Origin: Mytilisepta virgata
Lineage: Eukaryota; Mollusca; Bivalvia; Mytilida; Mytilidae
Assembly: GCA_028015205.1 (NCBI GenBank)
Contig: CM051512.1
Location: 3,408,755-3,472,754 of the forward strand
Reading direction: 5' to 3'
DNA: 64,000 nt
The notes under the pieces were generated by a model, which worked only from the letters and a program-made list of their open reading frames with translations, had not been told where the DNA came from and did no database searches. Positions within the stretch are counted from its first letter, which is position 1, and each line of letters starts with the position of its first letter. The translations under genes were made by a program, and so were the position numbers. This document shows positions 10,915 to 21,861 of this stretch, one piece after another.

Positions 10915-11240
10915 TTCATTGATTTGTTACAGAAATTACCAGTATTTAGCAAAATTCAAAAATAATAGAAATACTAAGGGTTCATTCCTTGTATTGCACA
11001 TGGTAGATATCCTTAGCTGAAATTTGGCTTCCTATTTCGGTATTTTTGGTTGAGTACTTCTTGTTTAATATAAGTTTGGTTTTTGGTCTTCCAAATGTTT
11101 CGGTTTTCATGCTGCTGATGAGAGGTAACTCCTTAAAATGCGTCGTATACAACATAGTATAAATTTACTATATCTAATATTAGTATCTTTGGTTTGTTAT
11201 TTTTTATAGTCTTGAAATTAAAATGTGTGTAAATGTTCTA
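10915..11240 (+). repeat. Family E repeat, copy 1 (ribozyme-bearing family)
   Basis: Matches 42003-42335 on the opposite strand along most of its length (AAATTACCAGTATTTAGC, ACTAAGGGTTCATTCC, GGTCTTCCAAATGTTTCGG, ATGCGTCGTATAC blocks). A shorter copy is at 58896-59030. It carries a hammerhead-like core. Confidence 0.8.
11109..11155 (+). ncRNA. Hammerhead ribozyme motif, family E copy 1
   Basis: Helix I AUGCUG/CAACAU (5 of 6 pairs), core CUGAUGA, helix II GAGG/CCUU around loop UAACU, then AAAA where GAAA is required, and helix III AUGC/GUAU around GUC. The predicted cleavage triplet is AUA. The G-to-A change in the core suggests this copy is inactive. Confidence 0.5.
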
Positions 11241-11688
11241 GTTAAACTATAAACTTAATTTGGTAGATAAGTGCCAACATGGCTGAAATACATTATATAG
11301 TCATTACCACAGTATAATCTAAGTATTTCCTAAATCAGCTTGGCTATAGATAGTAATGGCGGTCTGGTTTTATTGCATTCTACCCTATGAGGTGTCAGAA
11401 ACCAATTAAGATTTGCCTGAATTTTTGACATAAGGACTTGGTTATACTTAATTTCACTACCTTAGCTTGCACCAATAAAAATCTCACTGTTCGACTTTTA
11501 TTAATGCTCGTGGTGTATTATACAAGTGTTTTACAATAACAAGAATATATAATCTGGCATGTACTTATTTCTCCTATTCTTGACATGTTTAATCGGTGGG
11601 ATAAAAATACATAATATTGTAAACCACCTCTCGGTGATTAAATTTCTGCATGGGAATTACCGCCGTTTCTTAACGTTTATTGGAAAGA
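11241..11688. other. Unannotated stretch
   Basis: No gene. A short block, CTCCTATTCTTGACATGTTT, at 11572 recurs at 63727. Confidence 0.4.
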
Positions 11689-11960
11689 TAAACTAGAGAA
11701 GTTCCGAAATGGCGTTCATGTTAACAAAATGCGTAGCAACGGCATTTTCTTGAGATATTTGTTGACAATCATAGAAGAAATAGATTCTCCTTCAATTTAC
11801 TCGTGAGTTATAGAATGTCTCTACTCCCGATAGTTGAATTTTAGATTTTAACACGCTTGCCAAAAGCTCGTGTGTTGAAAATTAAAAAAATAACTATCTC
11901 GGGTGGAGAAATTCCATAACTCACTCGTACCTGAAGGAGAATCTATATATATATAAGACA
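11689..11960. mobile_element. Foldback MITE, family G copy 1
   Basis: Arms with AGATTCTCCTTCA, ACTCGTGAGTTATAGAAT and ATAGTTGAATTTTAG are mirrored by AAAATAACTATCTCGGG, GAGAAATTCCATAACTCACT and TGAAGGAGAATCT. The apex is GCTTGCCAAAAGCTCG. The leader ACTAGAGAAGTTCCGAAATG and the whole foldback recur at 52713-52975. Confidence 0.85.
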
Positions 11961-11975
11961 AAAGACGAAAACATA

Positions 11976-12172
11976 AAAGGGACAAATATACCTAAGGAGG
12001 CAATCAAAAAAAACGTAATCGATTGGACAGATAAACCCGGGAAGACAAATGAACAACCACAAGCACAACAAATAAACACAGAAAACTAAAAAACAATGAA
12101 CAACATGAACTCCTATAAAAACCAGGAGTGAACCCAGGTGCTCCGGAAAGGTAAGCAGTTCCTGCTCCGTAT
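11976..12172 (+). repeat. Family B interspersed repeat, copy 2
   Basis: Contains GGACAAATATACCTAAGGAG, AAAACGTAATCGATTGGAC, CCCGGGAAGACAAATGAAC and CCCAGGTGCTCCGGAAAGG. Confidence 0.85.
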
Positions 12173-14134
12173 ATAAAATAATCGTTCGTTTAGTATATAT
12201 AATTATAAATTTGACACTGGATAAACTGCTGGATATGCAAATTAATTTTATTACCTATTTCATTGCACTTTAATTGTATATTGACCTGCACATGTTGCAG
12301 CTGTGTTCGTCAACCCAAATTTGTGATTCCGCTAAAACCAGTTTACTGCAACGTCTTACATTGGCATTTTTTCTCTGAATTTTAAGAACAACAATAAAAG
12401 GGTTCCCTTTTCGTAAACGTTTGACACGTTCGAGCAAATGCGATTTCGGCAAAAGAATATCGAAGCGATAAAACAGTTGAAGAAGTCCGCAAATTCCAAA
12501 TCCAAGAAAAACCCAAGTCATGAGAATGGAACACAACAAACAAACGCCACAATGATACATGTTTAACTAAAGAAATAAAAACATAATAAACTAAATAGAA
12601 AAGGGTGACAAGACATAATAGAAACTAAGCAGTAGCAATGTGCTCCGGAAGGATAAGCATGGCCTGCTCCGTAAACGACAGCCGTTCCATTACCAGTGAG
12701 TAAAAGCAAGTGGAGTGTCAAGTCTGGTGAGATGTCAATTCGAGAAGGGCGTGAGGATTGTTTTGTGTCAAGATTTTATCCGCCATATCATTTCTTCCTT
12801 ATTAATCACTTGGAGGCTTAAACTCAAAGTCACACTTAATAAAACAAATTGCCTAAAGGACAGTCTTTGCCATTTGGAAGTGATCAGGGCACAATAAAAT
12901 TACATAGCCTAAAATAATATTTTGTCAATAAAAGACAATAGCAATATATCTGGAGAATATACACTGAGATTTATCGTCAAAGGCCGATTTATAAAAGAAA
13001 ATAAATCCAACCCCCAGCTACACGTACTTGTCGTATGTCTCACAGACCTTAGAAACTTAGTTCTTGATGCACAGGTCGCTTCTGCCAATTTTGAACATTT
13101 ATGAAACAACATCTACAGGTCTAGAATTTTAAATTTATCGGAAATAAAGCTTGCACGCTGCTTACTGCGTCACATTCGTTTTTTATTTGTTTTTTACGGC
13201 TTTTTTAAAAAAAAGATTTTATTATTGTAAAAAAAATCTACAGATAGTTGAACGTGCTACGCGAAAAACTACAGGCGCACGATTCCCACGTTACCCACAC
13301 ACGCTTTATACGTACGAAAAAAGGAAGCCGAGGTTATACGTCGACATTGAACTTTTTGTCATAAATAGAAGCTTTGAGCTGTTTTCTGCTCTTTGGTCGG
13401 GTTGTTGTCTCTTTAACAAATTCCCCGTTTCCATTCTCTATTCTAAAATATGCATTTGGATATTTGATTGTTATTTATATTTTATGGGAAATCTATTAAA
13501 CCTTAATAATAGAACTGTGAAATATTTTATATTTATTAAAAAGAAATAGACCTTTTCATGTTATTTTTATCGTATTAACTATAGCATATTAACATCTCGT
13601 TGGTACATAATAAAAATATAAACAACTACTGATCATTTAAAAAATATACTATGAAGCCATAATATGTTAAAAATTAAAAACTTTTTTTATTTCGCCAGAT
13701 TTTTTAGTATAACGTAAGATATTTTTAACAAACAATCAACATGGTCAAGTTAAAGTTCAAATCTATGTTTTGCAACTATTATGTGAAAGACATATGATCG
13801 TTTCATTTAGTAAACATTTTATATCTTATTTTCTTTTAAAACTAAAGTATGTGCGAGATCATCAATATGAACATTTCTTAAACATTTGACGCCGTTGAAA
13901 TTTCGTCTCGACAATCGTTTGATTCGACACTTTTTAATATTTGTTTGGCCCAATGGAATTTTATACACATTACACGATTCTCATCGCACGTTTCTAACCA
14001 CATGCAAGCCATACGCACCCTATTCACATGTTGCACGCTCACGATCAATTCGTTCCACACACACGTTTCGCACGTTACACGATTTTTGTTTGTGCAATGC
14101 ATGTTCAACCATATGTATACGGTATCTAGCTCAA
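12173..14134. other. Intergenic DNA with repeat fragments
   Basis: No gene supported. The 96-residue minus frame at 12270-12560 shows a hydrophobic N-terminus but no family I recognise. A family B/A-like fragment (GTGCTCCGGAAGGATAAGC) lies at 12630-12690. A family C 3' tail (GCTGTTTTCTGCTCTTTGG, TTGTCTCTTTAACA) at 13370-13445 accounts for much of the 132-residue frame at 13151-13549. Confidence 0.5.
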
Positions 14135-14530
14135 AATAGATAACCAGCTATATGGTATCTATCACAAGACATAATATTAATTTCAAAGACAACCGTGGAT
14201 TATTAATGATTCACATAATTGAAGAAAATGGATAATAATGATCTAAATGACTTTATGAAAGATTGTATAAAGACAACTTCAAACTTTCATGACAAACATC
14301 TTTAACCAACACGAAACAGATAGATATAAACACAAAAAAAACAGTCTGTGGGGTTAAAATTTACTTTTAATGTTACAAACCATTCTGTCAACCCTATATA
14401 TATATATATGTACTATAAGTAATGTTTTAATTGTTGACATGCAATAATAACCAATCAAGGTGAAAAGAAAGATTTTGTAACGAAACTCGAAACAGTAAAC
14501 AGGTAAAAAAAGAGGTGAGAAACATGTAGC

Positions 14531-14755
14531 CCCTCGTGTTCAAAGACACATTAAACGGCCAAACATATTCCAACTCATGTTCAAAGACACATTATACGGC
14601 CAAAACATATACCAACTCATGTTCAAAGACACATTTTTGAAGATTAAAAACATATACTAGTAGCAACTCATGTACAAAGACACATTCAAAGGACTAAAAA
14701 CATATGGCAACTCACGTTCAAAGACATATTAAATTAACTAAAAACATATAGCAAC
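14531..14755. repeat. Degenerate tandem repeat, 41-51 bp period
   Basis: Five copies of a unit containing CAACTCATGTTCAAAGACAC and AAAACATAT; the GTTCAAAGAC motif (GTACAAAGAC in the fourth copy) starts at 14538, 14579, 14621, 14672 and 14716. Confidence 0.8.
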
Positions 14756-16119
14756 TAATATTATTATCAATATTGAACTTATTTTAATATATTTATTCAT
14801 TTTTATTTAGGATTTGCTTTTATTTTGGAATATTTTTGTCTTGCTAATAGTCTTCTAAGCGCCTTTTTCTTTGTGGTGTGAGTCTTTTTATTCCTGTTCA
14901 GAACCACAAGACGACCACTGAAGATGTAAATCAAAATCTTCATATTTTCAATCCTATGGTTTGTTGTCTTACTGACACGTTCATATTAACCAAAAAGTAC
15001 CATATCACTTCCTGGTTTTACAATCAGATCTACTTTGATTTGTACCACTTCGAGTTTGCTTCATTGATGGTTTTACCTGCTGCAAATAAAATTAGATGAA
15101 TACAGTCGAAAACGGCAGCTGTTCACAACTCTCCACATGTTGCATTCTTGATGTTTCAAATACTGCAGTGTTTTCGAAATCATGTTTGAAAATAATTTTA
15201 CTCAAATTAAATTTCAATCTGTTTTGTTTTACATTCCACAAGCTTACATTCACACATTTTTGAAAGTCGACCAATATTTGAAAATTAAAATTTCAAAAAG
15301 TTATCGGTCATCTATTTACAGCGGATGACCATGCTGTATGGAAATGCATCAAGTTTAAAAATAATGGGGAGTTTAGGTTACGAGGAAAGTGCAACGGATG
15401 GACAGACAGTCCGGACAGTAAAAATATCCCAAACCTCGAACGTGCGGGGATAAAGATGTCAAATTCAACCACACCTGAATATTGACTATTTTGATTATGT
15501 CCCTATGTAGTCACATCAAATAACAACAGGCTGGCCATTTTTTCCGGAACTTATTTTACAACTCAGTACCAGAATATTTACAATCAAATTGTTAGTGCAA
15601 GTTGCTGCCTTTGATTTCTTTGTCACAATGTTTTGATAACTTTCCAAACGTTTGGTCTGGAGTGTACCAGTTGAAATTGATTTCCTTTCGTATGAAACAA
15701 AATAGAATCGGAGTTCATCTTAAAACTGACAATATCTGAATAATCCTCAGACTTGTTGAATAATACTGTTCTTAAATAACTACAAGATTTGTTTTTGGTG
15801 GCAATTAAACGATAAATAATAAGTAATGTATTTATGACTCTCCCTGAATTCGTCTAATATTTCACTTCAATTATTTTTAAACACGTCACAAGGTTTCCAG
15901 ATTAATAAATCATTTATCATGATATTTAGTGTGTCTAGAGGATATAGGCAAAGGAATACCAAAGAATAAGACAGTGAACAATATATATAAGACTAAAATC
16001 AAAAGAGAACTGCAATACAGCACAAAAAATACAACAAAAACCTTTTATTTCAAGGTTGATAGCATTTATATACTATTCCCAAACTCATACATTAAATTTA
16101 AAGTTACAATAATGTAAAA

Positions 16120-16310
16120 TTGTATGAAAACTAAGGACTATTTGCCCTCGCGCACAGCTCTGTCCTTACATGGTTTTTTGCTTCATCCTTATGTTTATGT
16201 TCATTTATGCATTTTGAATTTCCTCTTCTGGATTTTCAACATTTTAGACCTTGAGCAAAATCTGAGTCGTAAATCGAAGAAACGTGCAATCTTGTGAATT
16301 GCGATTGGTA
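16120..16310 (+). repeat. Family D repeat fragment (inside U1)
   Basis: Contains CACAGCTCTGTCCTTA and TTTTCAACATTTTAGACCTT; the ribozyme core is deleted to TCTGAGTCGTAAATCG. The equivalent copy in U2 is at 18536-18715. Confidence 0.7.
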
Positions 16311-16535
16311 CATGTATCAAAGAATTTATTTCTCAACAAAATCATACAGCATACAGAAAAGTAATTCTCAAAGCAATGGGATCTCCACCGGTAGAATAAG
16401 CATGTCCAACTCCATGAAAACCGAAACTATTAGATATTTTCATTCACAGTTTTTTTTTATGATCCAAAGGACCATCAAACAACAATAGAACAAAGGATAG
16501 AGACAAAGAAGAGATTGGAAATTACAAGAATAATA

Positions 16536-16815
16536 AAATTCGATGATACCTATTTTGATGCACAAGATCTGCACATTTCGCCCATTTACGACTCATCAGT
16601 TGTTCTGGAGGCCTAAAATGTTGAAAACCAAAACAATAATCCAAAAATTCAAAACTACCAAAATGACCAAAAGGACAAAAGTGGTAAAGCCAAATCAATC
16701 TAATCACAGCTATGCACGAGGGAGATACTACTTAATTTAAAAAATTTAACCATTTTCTGACAGTAAATTTAAAGTATCAATATCGGGCTTATATCGAAAT
16801 TCTAGCAACTGATCT
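16536..16815 (-). repeat. Family D repeat (inside U1)
   Basis: Reads on minus and is inverted relative to the D fragment 230 bp upstream; the same inverted pair recurs in U2. Confidence 0.75.
16560..16605 (-). ncRNA. Hammerhead ribozyme motif, family D (U1)
   Basis: Read on minus: core CUGAUGA and GAAA are both intact. Helix I GAACAA/UUGUGC has 5 of 6 pairs; helix II GUCG/GGGC has three pairs, one wobble, around loop UAAAU; helix III closes with A-U and U-A. The cleavage triplet is AUC. Paralogous to 18992-19037. Probably weaker than that copy. Confidence 0.6.
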
Positions 16816-17689
16816 GCGGACAACCATACAACAGAAGCAAATTACAAAAGATTTTGTTTAATGGTGTTAAAAAAACAAACAGTACGATATATAGAACAAA
16901 CAAGGCCTGTCATTACGAGTATATACAAACTGTGAAATGGCACGTATTATAATAAATCTACTGAAATAAAAGCAAATAGCTAGCTTACCAATTGATTTTG
17001 CAAAAATTAAGCGATTTCATATATTAGGGAATAAAGTCATGAGAAAATCATTTTTCTTTAATAATAACTATTTGCACAGTAAATCCTTTAATATATTCGA
17101 AAAAAGAAAGATGAATGACGGATAAATGAAAATCAAGTGATATGATATTACCCCGGGAGTATTACTAAATTCATGAAATAAAATGAACATTTCTGAAAAA
17201 AAACTTTGGTATAATGTATTTCCTGAATAGATATTATTATAAAAAACAAGTCTGTACAGTAACTAGCTCAACAGAAACTATTGATATAAATAAGCATTAA
17301 ATTTCAAAAACGTTATCGGTCATCTATTTACAGAGTGTGACCATACTGTATAGAAATGCATAAGGTTTAAAAATAATGAGAACTTAGGTCACGGGGAAAG
17401 TGCAACGGACTAACGGACAGACACACCGGCGCTGGAGTAACAATATTCCAAACCTCGAAAGTGCAGGGATAATGATGACAAAATTGACCATACCTGAATA
17501 TTGACTATTTTGGTTAGGCCCCTATGTCATGTATGTAGGTACTTCAAATAACGACAGGCTGGCCAATTATTCCGGAATTTATTTTACAACTCGGTACCAG
17601 ATACAATATTTACCTTTATTGCTTTTCAGATTGCACTAGTAAGTAGAAGTTACTGCCTTTGCTTCTTTTAATCACCATGTTTTGATAAT

Positions 17690-17930
17690 AAAATGTATCA
17701 CAAAATACCGAAATAAATTTGGTGCACTGTATGGCCATTTCGTTGACTGACAACTCATCAGCAGTGCTCGAGATCAAAATGTTGGAAAACCGGTTAAAGA
17801 TATAATGATGAATTAATAAGCACAACCACCAAAAACCAAAACAATTAAAACACACAGGAATCCAAACTCAGCTCAGTGTTACATCTGCATCAAAAGGAAG
17901 AGCCTTAGAAATTTCTGGTAATTTCTATTT
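17690..17930 (-). mobile_element. Ribozyme-bearing insertion, family D-related
   Basis: U1 runs GTTTTGATAA directly into CTTTCCAAACG at about 15640; U2 has about 238 extra bases between the same flanks. Read on minus, the insert contains CCAACATTTTGATCTCGAGC immediately before the ribozyme core, matching the family D sequence upstream of its own core. No clean target duplication is visible. It has no coding capacity, and only noncoding, nonautonomous mobility can be inferred. Confidence 0.7.
17724..17767 (-). ncRNA. Intact type I hammerhead ribozyme motif
   Basis: Read 5'-3' on minus: helix I strand GCACUG (17767-17762); core CUGAUGA (17761-17755); helix II GUUG/CAAC with loop UCAGU (17754-17742); core GAA plus A15.1; helix III AU/AU around GGCC (17738-17731); cleavage base A (17730), giving AUA; helix I strand CAGUGC (17729-17724). 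Helix I is a perfect 6 bp, helix II a perfect 4 bp, and every invariant core base is present. The short helix III and open helix I match type I hammerheads known from animal Penelope-like elements and retrozymes. Activity is predicted, not shown. Confidence 0.8.
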
Positions 17931-18535
17931 TCCAAACGTGTGGTCTCGAGCGTACCAGATGAAATTGATTTCCCTTAGCATTTAACAAAATAGAATCGGA
18001 GTTTATCTTAAAACTGACAATCCTGAATTGTTCTCTCCGGGCTTGGAACAAATGAATATATTTTCTAAACCTTAAAGGATAAAAAATCAAATGCTTTTTA
18101 AATTCATTCCTGAAACTCCTAGTAGTGCGTTTCATCTTTTTCCTTACATACCAATGATCTTCAGACGTCTGGAATAATACAGTTCTAAAATAAATAAAAA
18201 ATATTTGTTTTTTATCACAATTAAACGATAAATTATAAGTAATGTATTTATGACTCTCCCTAAATTCGTCTAATATTTCACTTCAATTATTTTTAAATAC
18301 GTCAGAAGGTTTCCAGATTAATAAATCATTTATATTAATATTTAGTGTGTCTAGAGGATATAGGCAAAGGAATACCAAAGAATAAGACAGTGTATAATAT
18401 ATATAAGACTAAAATCCAAAGAGAACTGTAATACAGCACAAAAAATACAACAAAGACCTATTACTTCAAGGTTGATAGCATTTCTATACTATTTCCAAAC
18501 TGTTAATCTAAATTTAAAGTTACAATAATGTAAAA

Positions 18536-18715
18536 TTGTATGAAAACTAAGGAGTATTTGCCCTCGTGCACAGCTCTGTCCTTAGATGGTTTTTGCCCCA
18601 TCCTTTTGTTTATGTTCATTTTTGCATTTTAAATTTCCTCTTCTGGATTTTCAACAATTCAGACCTTGAGCAAAATGTGAATCGTAAATCGAAGAAACGT
18701 GCAATCTTGTGAAAT
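18536..18715 (+). repeat. Family D repeat fragment (inside U2)
   Basis: Paralogue of 16120-16310 with the same deleted ribozyme core. Confidence 0.7.
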
Positions 18716-18966
18716 GCAATTGGTACATGTATCAAAGAATTTATTTCTCAACAAAATCGTACAGCAAACAAGCAAAAATAATTCTCAAAGCAATGGGATC
18801 TCCACTGGTGTAATAAGCATGTCCTACTCCATGAAAACCGAAACTATTAGATATCCCCATTCACAGTTTTTTTTTTATGATAAGATAACGAAAATCCAAA
18901 GGACCATCCAACAACAATAGAAAAAAGGATAGAGACAAAGAAGAGATTAGAAATTACGAGAATAAT

Positions 18967-19230
18967 AAAATTCGTTGATACCTATTTTGATGCACAAGAT
19001 GTGCACATTTCGCCCATTTACGACTCATCAGTTGTGCTCGAGGCCTAAAATGTTGAAAACCAAAACAATAATCCAAAATGTTGATGAGCAAATTTAAAAC
19101 TACCAAAATGACCAAAACAATCTAATCACAGCTATGCACGAGGGAGATACTCCTTAATTTCAAAAATTTAACAATTTTATAACAGTAAATTTAAAGTATC
19201 AATATCGGGCTAGTATCCAAATTCTAGCAA
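18967..19230 (-). repeat. Family D repeat (inside U2)
   Basis: Paralogue of 16536-16815, better preserved in the ribozyme region. Confidence 0.8.
18992..19037 (-). ncRNA. Hammerhead ribozyme motif, family D (U2)
   Basis: Read on minus: helix I GCACAA/UUGUGC, perfect 6 bp; core CUGAUGA and GAAA intact; helix II GUCG/GGGC, three pairs around UAAAU; helix III AUG/CAU with loop UGCA; cleavage triplet AUC. The helices differ in sequence from those at 17724-17767 yet pair in the same places, which is covariation support for the fold. Confidence 0.75.
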
Positions 19231-21536
19231 CTGATCTTCGGACAAACATACAACAGAGGCAAATTACAAAAGATGTTTTTTTAATGGTGTTAAAAAAAAC
19301 AAACAATACGATATATAGAACAAACAAGCCCTGTCATTACGAATATATACAAGCAGTGGAATGGCACATATTGTAATTCTACTGTTTTGAGAATTTTTTT
19401 TTTAATTTGAAATAAAATCAAATAGCTAGCTTACCTATTGATTGTGCAGAAAACAATCATCAGAAGTTTTTGAGGAGATAAAGTCATGAGAAAATCATTA
19501 TTCTTTAATAAAAACTATTTGCACATTAAATCCTTTAATATATGTGAAAAAAGAAAGTTAGATAATGTCGAATAAATAAAAATATAGCGATATGGTATTA
19601 CCCCGATGAGTATTACTAAGGTCTTGAAATAAAATGAATATTTCTGAAAACGTTTTCGAAAATAAAACTTGCACTTTGTTATCATGTATTTTTTCCTGAA
19701 TAGATATTATTATTATATAAAAAAACATCAACAACTTTGTACATTTTCTAGCTCAACAGAAACTATTAAAATAGAAAAGAAGCTATACAGTATCTATCAC
19801 AACGCATAATATTAATTTTAAAGATTACCTTGGATTGTAAAATTTCGTATAATGGAATATAACGGATTAGCATTACCTAAGTGACTATATATAGATTATG
19901 ACAAGACCGCCCCAAACCCTTCATGGACGACATCTATAACAACAACAAAAAAACAGATACATAGAAACAAAATGCAGCCTGTGTGGTTAAATGTATAGCC
20001 TCAGCAATGAAAATATGTAAATTGTAATTTAAGTAATTGTTTTGGTTTTTGGCATCCAACAATAACGCACCTGGGAAAAAAATGTATTGGAACTTCAAAG
20101 AATAACTTGAAGTGGAAATAAAAAATTTCGAGATCTGATCAATATTTGGTAATAAATCAACAGGGGAAAAGGCTACAAAAAATGAAAACAAATACATAAT
20201 TTTATTTCTGTTCAACAAAATATACTTCAAAGTCATTATAGATTGAAGACTAAGTTCCTAGAAACCTAGAACTTGATACTTTTAGTGATTTAATTTTGCA
20301 TGTAAAGAATATAAAAGATCAAAGTAGAAATTGTATTTTGAATTACAAGAATGTTTTAGCTATTGTGAATATCGAGAAATAAATACCGAAGCGAAAAAAC
20401 ATTCGGATGCATGATCGAAACCAAAAGGCAAGACAAAGTCATTGAATGCATCATAACAGACAATGACACATGTATAACTAAAAGAGTGAAACATCATATA
20501 ATAACTACAGATAACTAGAACAAGACAACACAAAAAACCAAAGCACTAGTAATGTGAACTCCCTCTAAAACTTTGGAGTAACATCGAGTGCTGAACAAAT
20601 CCTGTAAAAATATTCGCTTGGCTTATTATATTTAAAGTACTACTGTTTGTGTGATGTGATGTATATTGTATATCATTAATTTTTTTATCCCTTTTAGGAG
20701 TTTATAGGTTGAAACTCTTGTTGAAGGAATTGTTCTTATTCACACGCGTATTAGTATTTAACCTATATATTATTGTTATCAAAGAGCATCTGAAGTACAG
20801 TACGTTTTCATCCTGTCCGATTACTAAACCAATTAGTAAATTACTTCTATGATCGTTCATTATAAATATGACATTATAATTAAATAAATCTTATTTCGAC
20901 TTGACTGGTCAGGCCACTTTAATAGACACTTAAGCTACCACCAGGTGGAGCTTTTTTGTGATGTTATATAACAACTGGGTTACCCAATATTTGTAACCTT
21001 CCTTTTTTAAATTCGGTTACCAGATTCAATGTTTAAAATTGATATTGCCGCCCAGTGCTGCACATAGCGTAAATAGAAGTTGCTGCTTTAAATTTAATTG
21101 CTCACTTTTTTTCAGAATTCCAAAGTTTAGGTCAAGAGCGTACCTGATGAAATTAATTTCACTTTTGAACGAACAAAATAGAATCGGAGGTTATTTTTAA
21201 AATGACAATTTTTATTGTTCTCTGTGGGCGTGGAACAACTGAAATGTGCACATTTTGTGCAAGAAAATTGGTATCAAAGATTTTTTTACTGAATCGAAGT
21301 CACTGCTGGTGGACACCAAGTCCCCAAGGGTAAACACAACTCAATTGCTACTATTTCGATACTAGACTGAAATTGATACTTAAAATTTACCGTTAAAAAA
21401 TTAAAAAATTTGTAAAAACTGAGGAGTATATCCCTTGTACATGGCTCTGTCCTTAGATGGTTTCGGTTTTTACCATTTTGGTATTTTTTTTTCACTGTTT
21501 GGATTGCTGTATTGGTTTTTAGCATTTTAGGCTTGA

Positions 21537-21581
21537 GCACAACTAATGAGTCGTAAATCGACGAATGTGAACATTTTGTGC
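21537..21581 (+). ncRNA. Decayed hammerhead motif (family D)
   Basis: Helix I GCACAA/UUGUGC and helix II GUCG/CGAC are perfect, but the core reads CUAAUGA and the GAAA segment has lost one A. Included because it shows the likely ancestral helix II. Confidence 0.5.
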
Positions 21582-21582
21582 A

Positions 21583-21861
21583 TTAAGGTATCCGGACCAT
21601 AAATGACCACGTGATTATTTAAAAGTTCCCGGATGTTCCATACAACGCAATTGAAATGACCTCGGTAATTATCGGCAAACTTCGGAAATTCTAATATAAC
21701 TAACTAATTTTTACAGACTCTGCATATAAGCAACAAAGTGTGTTTCAACTTGAGAAAAATATATATACAAAATTCCAGCTTTAAATTGTTTGGTTCCGCC
21801 ATTCAGGGTCAAAAGGAGATACAATTTTTTATCATTATCTATTATGGTCCGGATACCTTAA
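21583..21861. mobile_element. TTAA-flanked MITE with TCCGGACC ends
   Basis: The 279-bp unit has inverted ends GGTATCCGGACCATAA and TTATGGTCCGGATACC, bounded by TTAA at 21583-21586 and 21858-21861. It sits inside a family D copy, so the empty site is known from other copies. A degenerate relative lies at 56856-57107. piggyBac-type by target site; noncoding. Confidence 0.8.

Larger units (their letters stand above)
14135..17283 (+). repeat. Segmental duplication unit U1
   Basis: 15289-17283 aligns colinearly with 17305-19768, and 14135-14340 aligns with 19773-19980. Shared landmarks are ATCTATCACAA, GTTATCGGTCATCTATTTAC, CAGGCTGGCCA, TGTCTAGAGGATATAGGCAA, and CTAGCTCAACAGAAACTATT at the ends of U1 and U2. 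No coding content is conserved, so this is duplicated noncoding DNA. Confidence 0.8.
17305..19768 (+). repeat. Segmental duplication unit U2
   Basis: Second direct copy of the U1 sequence from 15289 on. It differs from U1 mainly by an insertion of about 238 bp at 17693-17930, which carries an intact hammerhead motif, and by scattered substitutions and small indels. Confidence 0.85.

Noticed and set aside
12270..12560. 96-residue minus-strand protein with hydrophobic N-terminus
   Set aside because: No recognisable family and no splice or poly(A) support.
13151..13549. 132-residue plus-strand ORF
   Set aside because: Its middle overlaps a family C repeat tail and the rest is low complexity.
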